A DNA stretch of 64,000 nt from Heyndrickxia acidiproducens DSM 23148 (GCF_000374345.1 NZ_KB893981.1:33237-97236), one strand, 5' to 3'. Shown: positions 45,560-53,423, counted from the stretch's first letter. A program made the numbers and translations. Notes: generated from the letters alone by a model not told the origin.

Positions 45560-46429
45560 TTACGAAATCTTTTGTTTCAGCAGCACAAATTGCAGATGGC
45601 GGTCCGGGATCAGTACATACAGCATCGCGGCTTGCCTGTTGATTAAAATCAGGGGAACATAACTGCCGATTGGCGTTTCCGGCGGGCTGTTCCCGTTTTT
45701 TATGCCGAGGACATAGTTTTTATACAGGCCCTCCCACAGCTGGCCGATCACTTTTTGCGTCCGGGCGCGGTCAAGGCCGGGCAGGCTTTTGGTTTGCCAG
45801 GCTGCAATTTCGGTAAGCGGAATTGCACTCAGCCCGGGAACGTCAAGTTTGTACTGCGCTTTTCCTTTTTGCCATACTGCCTGCAGCCTGTCATCCGTAT
45901 AGGCCGTTAACGTGTTTTGCCATTCCTTTTCTGCCCGCGACTTTGGAACAGAAAAAGTAATGGGAGGGCTGAATTTGGACAGGACGGCATAACGTGTTGC
46001 AGCTGACATACTTTGTGCGCTTTTGAATGAACTGCCTTCATGCAATTCCCCGTAGTGGAAAGATACAGCCTGTAAAAGGGTGCTTTCCTGTACGGTAAGA
46101 TCTTTCGCCTGAAAGAGGGAGCTGGTATCTTTTTTCCACGTTTTTTCGCCAATCGTACTGTACAGGCGGCCGTTTGCAAAAACCAGCCCGATATCCTGGC
46201 GAAGATGAGCATTTTTCTCCAATATCGATTGTACCGACCACCGCAGTATCATTCTGTTTGCGGAAACGGCGGCCTTTTTTTCCAGCGTTGTACTGGATAA
46301 TGAAAATGTGGTCCCTTCATCAATTGGAAAATAAAGAATGCTTTCTTTTGCAGCATGCGGCCAAAAAAGATAAGCAGAAAACAAACAGATGATGCAGATG
46401 AGAAAAACAAATGAGCGCCTTTTGGCCAT
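45560..46429 (-). CDS. Hypothetical exported or membrane-anchored protein
   Basis: Not recognised. 289 residues starting with a basic N-terminus and one hydrophobic segment (SFVFLICIICLFSAYLFWP), followed by a soluble domain expected outside the cytoplasm, with no lipobox. No catalytic motif is apparent. The start at 46429 has GAGGTGAAT upstream. It occupies the place where B. subtilis carries yqgS, yqgT and yqgU near glcK, but resembles none of them by eye. Tail-to-tail with the rhomboid gene, three bases apart. Confidence 0.65.
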   Translation of the reverse strand: MAKRRSFVFLICIICLFSAYLFWPHAAKESILYFPIDEGTTFSLSSTTLEKKAAVSANRMILRWSVQSILEKNAHLRQDIGLVFANGRLYSTIGEKTWKKDTSSLFQAKDLTVQESTLLQAVSFHYGELHEGSSFKSAQSMSAATRYAVLSKFSPPITFSVPKSRAEKEWQNTLTAYTDDRLQAVWQKGKAQYKLDVPGLSAIPLTEIAAWQTKSLPGLDRARTQKVIGQLWEGLYKNYVLGIKNGNSPPETPIGSYVPLILINRQAAMLYVLIPDRHLQFVLLKQKIS

Positions 46430-46558
46430 CGGATTCACCTCGGAACACAGGGCGGCTTGTCCTGCTGTTATGCGTACAAGCGCCGGCAATGTAATATCCT
46501 TATAAAACGATATGCGGTGTACGGGTTTTTATGAGGAATGGCTGACTTTTTTTCATGC

Positions 46559-46587
46559 TTGTTAAAAGCTGCACAATTGACTATACT
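46559..46587 (+). promoter_or_regulatory. SigA-type promoter of yqgQ-glcK
   Basis: TTGTTA (46559-46564), 17-base spacer, TATACT (46582-46587). A start near 46594 excludes the longer in-frame yqgQ start at 46538 and supports the ATG at 46628. Confidence 0.7.
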
Positions 46588-46627
46588 TTTCTTGAAACGA
46601 TTTTTTGAAATTGAAAGTTGGGTAAGA

Positions 46628-46837
46628 ATGAGAACGCTTTATGATGTCCAGCAGTTATTAAAGAAATTTGGTATTATTGTTTATATCGGGAACCGCATGG
46701 CCGATCTCGAATTAATGGAACTGGAACTGAGGGGGTTGTACCAGTCCAAATTGGTCGAAACGCGGGATTTTGAAATGGCTTTACTGATCATCAGACAGGA
46801 AAAAAGAAAAGAAAAAGAGAAACGAAATCGAGGGTGA
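46628..46837 (+). CDS. yqgQ: DUF910 family protein YqgQ
   Basis: Small three-helix protein whose B. subtilis orthologue has a known structure (PDB 2NN4) and a suggested nucleic-acid-binding role; function unproven. 69 residues, MRTLYDVQQLLKKFGIIVY, with DLELMELELRGLY and a basic end (RQEKRKEKEKRNRG). Start at 46628 follows from family length and from the promoter position. It overlaps or nearly abuts glcK, forming the yqgQ-glcK pair seen in B. subtilis. Confidence 0.88.
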   Translation: MRTLYDVQQLLKKFGIIVYIGNRMADLELMELELRGLYQSKLVETRDFEMALLIIRQEKRKEKEKRNRG

Positions 46838-46842
46838 GACAC

Positions 46843-47811
46843 ATGGCGGAAAAATGGATGGTTGGTGTTGATTTAGGGGGCACGACAACAAAACTGGCTT
46901 TCGTAAACAGTGAGGGTGAATTCAGGCACAAATGGGAAATTCCGACTGACACATCTGAACAGGGAAAAGAAATCCTTCCCAATATTGCCAATTCAATCGC
47001 TGCGCAATTAACCGCACTGAAGCGGGATCAAAAAGATATTGAAGGCATTGGCATCGGTGTGCCCGGCCCTGTTGATATGGAGACAGGCATTATTTATGAG
47101 TCCGTAAATATCGGCTGGCCGCAAAACTATCCGGTTACAGCGACATTGCAGCAATTGTCCGGCTTAAAAGTGGTGATTGACAATGATGCGAATGTCGCCG
47201 CGCTTGGTGAAATGTGGAAAGGTGCCGGGGAAGGCGCAAAGGATTTGGTGCTTGTCACATTGGGGACAGGTGTCGGCGGCGGGGTCATCACAGGCGGAAA
47301 CATCATTCACGGCGCAAAAGGAGCAGCAGGGGAGATCGGGCATATTACAGTTATCCCGGAAGGCGGCGAACAGTGTAACTGCGGAAAAACAGGCTGCCTT
47401 GAAACGGTTGCCTCTGCTACCGGGATTGTCAGAACGGTGAAAAGGCGGCTGCCTTTATTTGCCGGCAGTTCGCTGTTAAAAGACCATTATACAAACAGCG
47501 GCAATGTCACGGCGAAAGATGTTTTCGACTTTGCGGCTGGCGGCGACCGGCTTGCGCTGGAAGTCGTAGAGGAAACAGCAAAATATTTGGGGCTCGCGCT
47601 CGCAAACATTGCAAATACGTTAAATCCTGAAAAAATCGTCCTCGGCGGCGGGGTTGCAAAAGCGGGGGATACACTGTTAAAACCGCTGCAGGCGTCTTTT
47701 TCCCAATATGCCTTTAATACGGTTGCAAAATCGACGGTTCTTGAACTGGCGGCCCTTGGCAATGACGCCGGTGTGATCGGCGCTGCCTGGCTTGTAAAAA
47801 ATATAGGATAG
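46843..47811 (+). CDS. glcK: Glucokinase (ROK family)
   Basis: Phosphorylates intracellular glucose to glucose-6-phosphate. 322 residues with the ATP motif VGVDLGGTTTKLA, sugar-binding segments (IDNDANVAALGE, GTGVGGGVI, GEIGH) and the ROK zinc site CNCGKTGCLE. The ATG at 46843 has GAGGGTGAG upstream. Five bases separate it from the yqgQ stop, so translation is coupled. In B. subtilis it handles glucose from internal sources, since uptake is through the PTS. Confidence 0.95.
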   Translation: MAEKWMVGVDLGGTTTKLAFVNSEGEFRHKWEIPTDTSEQGKEILPNIANSIAAQLTALKRDQKDIEGIGIGVPGPVDMETGIIYESVNIGWPQNYPVTATLQQLSGLKVVIDNDANVAALGEMWKGAGEGAKDLVLVTLGTGVGGGVITGGNIIHGAKGAAGEIGHITVIPEGGEQCNCGKTGCLETVASATGIVRTVKRRLPLFAGSSLLKDHYTNSGNVTAKDVFDFAAGGDRLALEVVEETAKYLGLALANIANTLNPEKIVLGGGVAKAGDTLLKPLQASFSQYAFNTVAKSTVLELAALGNDAGVIGAAWLVKNIG

Positions 47812-47939
47812 GCTTGGTATCCATACCGCGACTGCATACTGCTTTTTAAAAACCGTCCTGGCAGAGGCGCGGCCCGGACGCAATGGTTTTCCCGTACTTT
47901 TGACTGTAGGATCCTTGGAAAAAACCGGGGCAGCAAACA

Positions 47940-47975
47940 GGAAGAAAGCGCAAGCCGCTGCCTGCGCTTTCTTCC
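47940..47975. terminator. Hairpin between convergent glcK and yqgW
   Basis: GGAAGAAAGCGCA, 10-base loop, TGCGCTTTCTTCC: perfect 13-bp stem between convergent genes. No immediate T run, so termination efficiency is uncertain. Confidence 0.55.
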
Positions 47976-47988
47976 ATTGCCGCATCTT

Positions 47989-48162
47989 TTAAGTCAGTGC
48001 CGGATAACCGGAGTGGACAACCGTCATCACGGTAAACCAGCCGAAAAGGGCAAACGTGATGAAGCCAAACATAAATCCGAGTCCGTTTTTCTTTTTCACA
48101 GCCGTTATCATGCCAATAAAAGCAAGAATCGTTACAAGCCCAAACAAAATGACAGTTCCCAT
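47989..48162 (-). CDS. yqgW: DUF2759 small membrane protein (YqgW-like)
   Basis: 57-residue protein with two hydrophobic helices (GTVILFGLVTILAFIGMI and GFITFALFGWFTVMTVV) linked by KKKNGLGFMF; the FGWFTVMT segment fits the DUF2759 family (YqgW) of bacilli. Function unknown. ATG with AAAGGGGG upstream; the longer open frame adds a non-conserved stretch. Confidence 0.78.
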   Translation of the reverse strand: MGTVILFGLVTILAFIGMITAVKKKNGLGFMFGFITFALFGWFTVMTVVHSGYPALT

Positions 48163-48342
48163 AGGCGCCCCCTTTCCCGTATATATAACAAAACATGAAA
48201 AGGCATACAATTATTCTTATTTTATAATTTGGCAGAATATTTGTCGAGAGAAAAAAATCGGCTGTGCTGAAGATCCTGTGAAAAATCCATCTGTCACCCG
48301 GCAATGGAATCGTGGTAAAATAGGACGGAGGAGGGATATGAA

Positions 48343-48972
48343 ATGCAGTGGAAAAAGCTGCCTTTAGGTCCGATCCAAACCAATTGTTACATATTATGGA
48401 ATGATCAAAAAGAGTGCATCATTTTTGATCCGGGTGCTGAAGCGGAGAAAATTCAGGCTTTTATTGAAGAAAGCGGCTTGCGCCCATTGGCTGTTTTGCT
48501 TACCCATGCCCATTTTGACCATATCGGGGCGCTCGATGAAGTGAGAACGGCGAACGCGATTCCTGCCTGTGTCCATCAGAAGGAAGCAGACTGGCTGATG
48601 GATCCGCGTAAGAACGGCTCCCTTTTTTTTCGGATGGGAGAAATTCGCACAAATCCTGCAGATAGGATTTTGGAGAAGGAGGGAACACTTGAAATTGGTT
48701 CTTTTCGTTTTCAAATTTTTGAAACACCCGGCCATTCTCCGGGAAGTGTTTCTTTTTGGCTTCAGGAAATCAGCACCGTTTTTTCAGGGGATGCCTTATT
48801 TGCCGGCAGTATCGGCAGGACAGATCTTTACGGGGGAAAACATCAGCAGCTGCTCACCAGTATCCATGAAAAATTGCTTTCATTGCCCGGGGAAACAGTG
48901 GTGTGCCCGGGCCACGGTCCTGTGACAACCGTTTTAGAAGAAACCAGCCAAAATCCATTCATACAGGAATAA
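48343..48972 (+). CDS. yqgX: Metallo-beta-lactamase fold hydrolase YqgX
   Basis: Glyoxalase II-like metallohydrolase. 209 residues with the metal motif THAHFDH, further ligands in ETPGHSPGS, FSGDALF and CPGHGP, all at expected spacing. The substrate is undetermined; hydroxyacyl-glutathione or bacillithiol thioesters are possible by family. ATG behind GGAGGAGGG. Single gene between yqgW and yqgY, as in B. subtilis. Confidence 0.9.
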   Translation: MQWKKLPLGPIQTNCYILWNDQKECIIFDPGAEAEKIQAFIEESGLRPLAVLLTHAHFDHIGALDEVRTANAIPACVHQKEADWLMDPRKNGSLFFRMGEIRTNPADRILEKEGTLEIGSFRFQIFETPGHSPGSVSFWLQEISTVFSGDALFAGSIGRTDLYGGKHQQLLTSIHEKLLSLPGETVVCPGHGPVTTVLEETSQNPFIQE

Positions 48973-49007
48973 ACAAAATCGGCGAACCGTTCGCCGATTT
49001 TGTTTAT
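48969..49007. terminator. Bidirectional terminator between yqgX and yqgY
   Basis: An 18-bp perfect inverted repeat (AAACAAAATCGGCGAA and complement) with a three-base loop, starting within the yqgX stop codon and ending 26 bases from the yqgY stop. Confidence 0.88.
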
Positions 49008-49032
49008 CAAAAAATGATTCGAAAATTTCACT

Positions 49033-49275
49033 TCATCCCCCGGCTCCCGGTGTCAGCATAAAAGTCGTGTAATAAGTGAAGCCCGCGAAGAAAATGGTCA
49101 AATAAGCTCCGAAAATGTACATATACATGCGTTCTGATAATTTTAAATAGCTGACGAGTACAAAAAAGCCGGTCTGTGCAAGGAATAATAAAGCGGTTTC
49201 ATTCATGTCCCCCAAATAAAACATCACCGCCATGATTCCTGTCCAGAACCCTAATACCCTGTACATTCGATCCAA
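49033..49275 (-). CDS. yqgY: DUF2626 membrane protein YqgY
   Basis: 80-residue protein with three hydrophobic helices, sequence MDRMYRVLGFWTGIMAVMF ... SERMYMYIFGAYLTIFFAGF. Matches the DUF2626 family (YqgY); function unknown. A TTG start is chosen because AAGAAGGGGTGG lies just upstream and the N-terminus MDRMYRVLGFW is conserved; an ATG three codons later is the alternative. Confidence 0.85.
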   Translation of the reverse strand: MDRMYRVLGFWTGIMAVMFYLGDMNETALLFLAQTGFFVLVSYLKLSERMYMYIFGAYLTIFFAGFTYYTTFMLTPGAGG

Positions 49276-49350
49276 AAGCACCACCCCTTCTTTAAAGTCC
49301 ATCAAAATTATTATAAGGGAAAAAAGAAGGGGTGTAAATAAAGCGGATCA

Positions 49351-50058
49351 TTAATTCGCAACTTTTGCAACTTTCACATGATATACGCATTCACTGCACT
49401 CATGCAGCATTGTTTCGTGCTGTTTCAGGTCAAAGTCATCGAAGAGTGCTTCAAACAGCCCATGTATATAGGCAATATGCATTTCGCACACTTGAGGAGA
49501 ATGATTGATCAGTTCTTTAAACGGGCAGTTGTAAACATGATAGTCCATTTCATTGGCATGGTCAGTTTGTGTTGTTTCGATGCAATAACCATCCATGCTG
49601 GAAACGCTGGCCAAAACAGATAGTTTTTCCTCATAACTCAGTTCTGCTTTGGTTTTATTCATGTTTTTCAGCATGTTTTCGATGATTTGTTTCCCGTACT
49701 GTTTTCCGATATCTTTTAAAAGATCACTGCTTGCCAGTTTCATTTTATTAAGGGTTTCCAGCAGGATATTGGAAAGCAGTTTATATTCGCGGTGCGGGAA
49801 GGAAAGCTCAACGACTTGTTCCGAGCTCCTGTAAAGCCTTGCGGGACGGCCGCCTTTGCCTGTTTTGTTTAATTCGGACTGGATGACTTTCACATCTTCC
49901 AATTTTGATAAATGTAGCCGTGCAACATTCGGGTGGATGTTAAATTCATTTGCCACTTCCTGTACGGAAACGTCTCCTCTTTTTTTCAGGACAAATTGGT
50001 AAATCGAGTAACGTGTCGGGTCTGAAAGTGCGTTGATCACTTTTAGTGTTGGTTCCAT
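49351..50058 (-). CDS. ArsR/DeoR-type HTH regulator with C-terminal cysteines (SufR-like)
   Basis: Predicted DNA-binding regulator of 235 residues. N-terminal winged helix (DPTRYSIYQFVLKKRGDVSV, NIHPNVARLHLSKLEDVKVI) and a C-terminal sensor region with C159, C178, C191, C221 and C224. The C178-X12-C191 spacing and the C-terminal Cys near the expected fourth position recall the SufR family of Fe-S-sensing repressors, but the third SufR cysteine is missing (Phe/Glu region at 205). An Fe-S or redox/NO sensor role is inference. ATG behind GAGGTG. An Fnr-type site lies 60 bases upstream at -41.5. Divergent from comGA. Confidence 0.75.
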   Translation of the reverse strand: MEPTLKVINALSDPTRYSIYQFVLKKRGDVSVQEVANEFNIHPNVARLHLSKLEDVKVIQSELNKTGKGGRPARLYRSSEQVVELSFPHREYKLLSNILLETLNKMKLASSDLLKDIGKQYGKQIIENMLKNMNKTKAELSYEEKLSVLASVSSMDGYCIETTQTDHANEMDYHVYNCPFKELINHSPQVCEMHIAYIHGLFEALFDDFDLKQHETMLHECSECVYHVKVAKVAN

Positions 50059-50091
50059 TTATAACACCTCTGCATTTTTAATAATATCCAT

Positions 50092-50134
50092 ATTATAAAT
50101 GATAAATATGCCCCTATATGTGATAAATATCACA
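50092..50134 (-). promoter_or_regulatory. Fnr/Crp-type operator at -41.5 with -10 box, for the leftward regulator gene
   Basis: TGTGATAAATATCACA (50119-50134) is a perfect 7-2-7 palindrome and matches TGTGA-N6-TCACA. On the minus strand TATAAT (50097-50092) predicts +1 at 50085, placing the palindrome centre at -41.5, the class II activation distance used by Fnr in bacilli. There is no good -35 box, as expected for an activated promoter. Confidence 0.65.
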
Positions 50135-50181
50135 AATTTAAACTGTTTCAAAAAACGTTCACAAATGGTTGAACTTTTTGT

Positions 50182-50208
50182 AAAAATTTTTTTAAAAAAA
50201 TTTGTTTT
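50182..50208 (+). promoter_or_regulatory. AT-rich candidate ComK box region before comGA
   Basis: AAAA-N5-TTTT occurs at 50196-50208 (exact) and, one base short, at 50182-50194. ComK binds paired AAAAN5TTTT boxes before comG in B. subtilis, but the spacing between these two does not match the usual classes, and the region is simply A/T-rich. Confidence 0.35.
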
Positions 50209-50271
50209 TATGCAGGATTTTGAGAAATGCCGTCGAATCAGGAATATAACCAAAAAGAAAGGTGGTAAGAT

Positions 50272-50325
50272 ATGAAGCATGTCAATAGAAAAAATAGTGG
50301 AATTGCTGCTCGGACAAGCCGTTAA
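50272..50325 (+). CDS. Possible 17-codon frame overlapping the comGA start
   Basis: ATG at 50272 lies six bases after AAAGGTGG, the best ribosome site in the leader, and encodes MKHVNRKNSGIAARTSR in the +2 frame relative to comGA, ending at TAA 50325. The comGA ATG (50279) is 13 bases from the same Shine-Dalgarno. Ribosomes could therefore start on this frame and lower comGA translation; untested. Confidence 0.35.
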   Translation: MKHVNRKNSGIAARTSR

Positions 50326-51391
50326 AAACAAAGTAACGGATGTTCACATTGTTCCGAAGCAGCGCAGTTACCATGTCCAGTTCCGGCAGTACGGCAGGTT
50401 ATACCCCCACCGTAACCTCGCGCCGAAAACCGGGGAAAGGCTGATTTCCCATTTGAAGTTCATGTCAAACATGGATATCAGCGAAAAACGCAAGCCACAG
50501 AGCGGTTCTTTCGAGCTAAACCTGCCGCAGCAGACCATCTCCTTAAGAATTTCGACTCTCCCTACCTCCCTTTTTAAAGAAAGCCTGGTCATCCGGATTC
50601 TCCCCCGGGAAGGAAGCGTACAAATTGACCAGATTTCCCTTTTTCCATCGAGCAGAAAAAAATTAATGGCGCTGATCAGGCATTCGCATGGCATGCTGAT
50701 CTTCAGCGGACCAACCGGCAGCGGCAAATCGACAACGATGTACACGCTTGTCGAGCACTGTTCCAAACAATTGATGAGAAATGTGATTACGTTGGAAGAT
50801 CCCGTTGAAAAGCAGACGGAAGCTTTCCTGCAGGTACAGGTCAATGAAAAAGCCGGGATGACTTACAGTACAGGATTAAAAGCAATTTTGCGCCACGACC
50901 CCGACATTATTCTGGTCGGTGAGATCAGGGATGCGGAGACAGCGAAAATTGCTGTCCGCGCCTCGCTGACGGGGCATTTGGTGCTGAGCACGATGCATAC
51001 AAGGGATGCAAAGGGAGCCATCTACAGATTGATGGAGTTCGGGGTACCCCATCATGAAATTGAACAAACATTGCTTGCGGTCAGCTCGCAAAGGCTGATT
51101 ACACTGCTTTGCCCTGTTTGCGGAGGGCGTTGTTCGCCTTTTTGTGTGCACCGCCGGCAAAACAAACAGGCGGCTGTATATGAATTGCTATATGGGCGTA
51201 ACTTGCAAAAGGCGCTCCAGGAAGCGAAAGGGGAAGCTGTTTGTTATCATTATCCGACACTGAAAGAATGGTTGCGAAAGGGGATTGCGCTTGGCTACAT
51301 TTCTCATGAAGAATATACCCGCTGGATTGCCGATGAGGAAGAAACGAAGGAGCATCAAGGCTCAGGGCCGCTTCTTAATCCGGATCAGTGA
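50279..51391 (+). CDS. comGA: Competence traffic ATPase ComGA
   Basis: GspE/PilB-type secretion ATPase powering assembly of the competence pseudopilus. 370 residues: N-terminal GspE domain (DVHIVPKQRSYHVQFRQYGR), Walker A GPTGSGKST near residue 145, Asp box LEDPVE, Walker B ILVGEIRDAETA and His box TGHLVLSTMHTRDA. A C-terminal CPVCGGRC segment resembles the zinc-binding part of such ATPases. ATG at 50279. First gene of comGA-GG; overlaps comGB by 59 bases. Confidence 0.95.
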   Translation: MSIEKIVELLLGQAVKNKVTDVHIVPKQRSYHVQFRQYGRLYPHRNLAPKTGERLISHLKFMSNMDISEKRKPQSGSFELNLPQQTISLRISTLPTSLFKESLVIRILPREGSVQIDQISLFPSSRKKLMALIRHSHGMLIFSGPTGSGKSTTMYTLVEHCSKQLMRNVITLEDPVEKQTEAFLQVQVNEKAGMTYSTGLKAILRHDPDIILVGEIRDAETAKIAVRASLTGHLVLSTMHTRDAKGAIYRLMEFGVPHHEIEQTLLAVSSQRLITLLCPVCGGRCSPFCVHRRQNKQAAVYELLYGRNLQKALQEAKGEAVCYHYPTLKEWLRKGIALGYISHEEYTRWIADEEETKEHQGSGPLLNPDQ

Positions 51392-52355
51392 CATGCTTGG
51401 CAATGGATTTGCGATCTCAGATGCCATCCAATTTCTTCAGTATGCAGATTCAAAAGAACAAACATCACAGATGAATAAGCAGCTGCAAAACGGCATGCCG
51501 CTCCACGAAGTCCTGTTAAAACACCATTTTGATGCGAATGCCTGCTCGCAAATCTATTTTGCGGAGAAACACGGGGAGATGATCCCTGCCTTAAAAGAAG
51601 CAGGCCAATATTTATTAAAAAAGCATGAGGATAGGCAAACGCTTTGGAAACTGATCCGGTATCCGCTTTTGTTAATGGTCATTTTAGTGCTGGTTGCCGG
51701 TTTGGTCAGAAATATTTTGCTGCCGCAGTTTGAAAGTATTTATCAAGCTTTAAACTATACGCCCCCAGGAAGCCTGAAGTTTTTTCTGAACGCCATTGAA
51801 CAGGCTCCGATCATCCTTTTATCTCTGCTGCTTTTCTTATCCGCTGCAGCGTCATGCCTCTATGTTTATTTGAAGAAAAAACTTCCTGTTAAGCGGGCGG
51901 CATGGCTGTCCAAAATCCCTGTGTACCGTTTTTACTATAAAAACTATTACAGCCAGTTTTTAGCCAGGGAATGGAGTTTTCTCCTAAAAAGCGGATTTTC
52001 CATCTACGAAATCCTCCATATTATGGAATCGCAAAATTTCAGGCCGCTGTTGCGGGATACAGCGATTCTGCTCCGCGAAAAACTATTGGCAGGCCAGACT
52101 TTTTCAGCTGCCCTTTCATCTGTTGATTTTCTTGAAAACCAGTTTGTCGAACTGGTCCGCCACGGGGAAAAGAATGGCCGCCTTGACCGTGAACTGTATT
52201 ACTTCAGCCGGATCAGCCTGAAAAAAATGGAAGAAAAAGCCCAGAATGCTTTTCAAATCATCCAGCCCGTTGTGTTTATGCTGATCGGTGTCTTTTTGGT
52301 CGCCATCTATCTGTCGATTCTGTTTCCAATGTTCCAAATGATCGATGCGGTATAG
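51333..52355 (+). CDS. comGB: Competence pseudopilus membrane protein ComGB
   Basis: Inner-membrane platform protein of the competence pseudopilus (GspF/PilC family). 340 residues with three predicted helices (about 120-140, 165-185, and the last 30 residues) and two GspF-type halves (LIRISDMLGNGFAISDAI and LAREWSFLLKSGFSIYEIL). The ATG at 51333 gives MRKKRRSIKAQGRFL, resembling the B. subtilis start, though its ribosome site is weak and coupling to comGA is likely. Earlier in-frame starts exist but lie deep in comGA. Confidence 0.88.
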   Translation: MRKKRRSIKAQGRFLIRISDMLGNGFAISDAIQFLQYADSKEQTSQMNKQLQNGMPLHEVLLKHHFDANACSQIYFAEKHGEMIPALKEAGQYLLKKHEDRQTLWKLIRYPLLLMVILVLVAGLVRNILLPQFESIYQALNYTPPGSLKFFLNAIEQAPIILLSLLLFLSAAASCLYVYLKKKLPVKRAAWLSKIPVYRFYYKNYYSQFLAREWSFLLKSGFSIYEILHIMESQNFRPLLRDTAILLREKLLAGQTFSAALSSVDFLENQFVELVRHGEKNGRLDRELYYFSRISLKKMEEKAQNAFQIIQPVVFMLIGVFLVAIYLSILFPMFQMIDAV

Positions 52356-52385
52356 AAAATAGAATGCTGAAAGGAGAGGGATTTG

Positions 52386-52697
52386 ATGTCCTTATTAAGA
52401 AATGAGAAAGGGTTCACATTGATTGAAATGTTAATTGTTCTGCTCGTCATCACCGTTTTGTTGTTTTTGATGATCCCGAATATTTCGCAGCATACGAGCA
52501 CGATCAACAACAAAGGCTGCGATGCATTTGTGGCCATGGTGCAGGGACAGGTGCAGGCATATGAAATGGATCATAACGCATTTCCAACCAGCATCAGCCA
52601 ATTGAAGGATGGGGGCTATGTATCGAAAACAAGCTGCCCGAACGGCAACAGTGTGTCCATTGATGCGAGCGGGAATGTGACAGAGGTCAGCAAGTGA
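52386..52697 (+). CDS. comGC: Major competence pseudopilin ComGC
   Basis: Main subunit of the competence pseudopilus, needed for DNA to cross the wall. 103 residues with the type IV prepilin site NEKG-FTLIEMLIVLLVI (cleavage by ComC after Gly10 followed by the hydrophobic helix). Two Cys residues (GCDAF, TSCPNG) could form the intramolecular disulfide described for B. subtilis. ATG behind AAAGGAGAGGG. Overlaps comGD by 4 bases. Confidence 0.95.
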   Translation: MSLLRNEKGFTLIEMLIVLLVITVLLFLMIPNISQHTSTINNKGCDAFVAMVQGQVQAYEMDHNAFPTSISQLKDGGYVSKTSCPNGNSVSIDASGNVTEVSK

Positions 52698-53131
52698 ACC
52701 GGGTAAAAGGAGAGGCGGGTTTTACACTGCCCGAAATGCTCGTGGTGCTGCTTGTCGTTTCTTGCGTCACCTCCCTGGCTGCTGCCAATTTCAAGCCGGT
52801 TCAGCATACTATGGAAAGGAAACTGTTTATGAACCAGCTGAAAAGCGATTTGTACTTGGGGCAGACAAGCGCCATGGCCAATCAAACCAATATTTATATC
52901 CAGTTTTATCAGAATTCGTATCAGATGTTTGATGTGAAAAAAAGGGTCTATATTGTGAAACGGCTGTTGCCGGAAAACGTACAATTGTTGAGCAGCGGCA
53001 CCTTTTCCGCTTACAAAATCGGCCCCGACGGAACAGTCAATCAATTTGGAACGATTTATTTCCAGGCGGGCGGTAAAAAAATCAAACTGGTTACCCATAT
53101 TGGGAGCGGCAGATTTTATGTACAGGAATGA
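52694..53131 (+). CDS. comGD: Minor competence pseudopilin ComGD
   Basis: Minor pseudopilin. 145 residues with prepilin signature GEAG-FTLPEMLVVLLVV near the N-terminus and a soluble C-terminal part. GTG start overlapping the comGC stop, with GAGGT six bases upstream. Its end overlaps comGE. Processed by the prepilin peptidase ComC, which is not encoded in this window. Confidence 0.92.
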   Translation: MNRVKGEAGFTLPEMLVVLLVVSCVTSLAAANFKPVQHTMERKLFMNQLKSDLYLGQTSAMANQTNIYIQFYQNSYQMFDVKKRVYIVKRLLPENVQLLSSGTFSAYKIGPDGTVNQFGTIYFQAGGKKIKLVTHIGSGRFYVQE

Positions 53132-53423
53132 AAAAGGATTCACATTGGTTGAAGTACTGGCGGCATTCACCATCTTCTGTATGATGGCGACGGCACTGTT
53201 CCCGGCGGTAATGGAGCTTATGGAAAGTTGGCAGGAATCAAAAAAAGAGATGACAGCGGCAAGAATATTGTATGAAAAAACAGAACAGTGGATCATGACT
53301 GGCAAGGCAGAAGAAACAGAGGAAGAAAGGGGCGGAACGCGATTTGTATTTCACATCGAAGACAAGGAAAAGAAAGCGTGCGTTTCCTACGAAACAAAGG
53401 AGGTCTGTGTTTCTGAAGAATAA
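53118..53423 (+). CDS. comGE: Minor competence pseudopilin ComGE
   Basis: Minor pseudopilin of 101 residues, prepilin signature NEKG-FTLVEVLAAFTIF at the N-terminus, then a Glu-rich helical region (KAEETEEERGGT). ATG at 53118 inside comGD, with GGGAG upstream; the longer in-frame start at 53046 lacks support. The two terminal cysteines (KKACVSYETKEVC) may form a disulfide. Sequence conservation of ComGE is low, so the name rests on position and the prepilin motif. Confidence 0.88.
   Translation: MYRNEKGFTLVEVLAAFTIFCMMATALFPAVMELMESWQESKKEMTAARILYEKTEQWIMTGKAEETEEERGGTRFVFHIEDKEKKACVSYETKEVCVSEE

Noticed and set aside
51285..51391. comGA-comGB overlap considered as a frameshift or fusion
   Set aside because: Both reading frames encode complete conserved proteins; overlapping starts are normal in comG operons.
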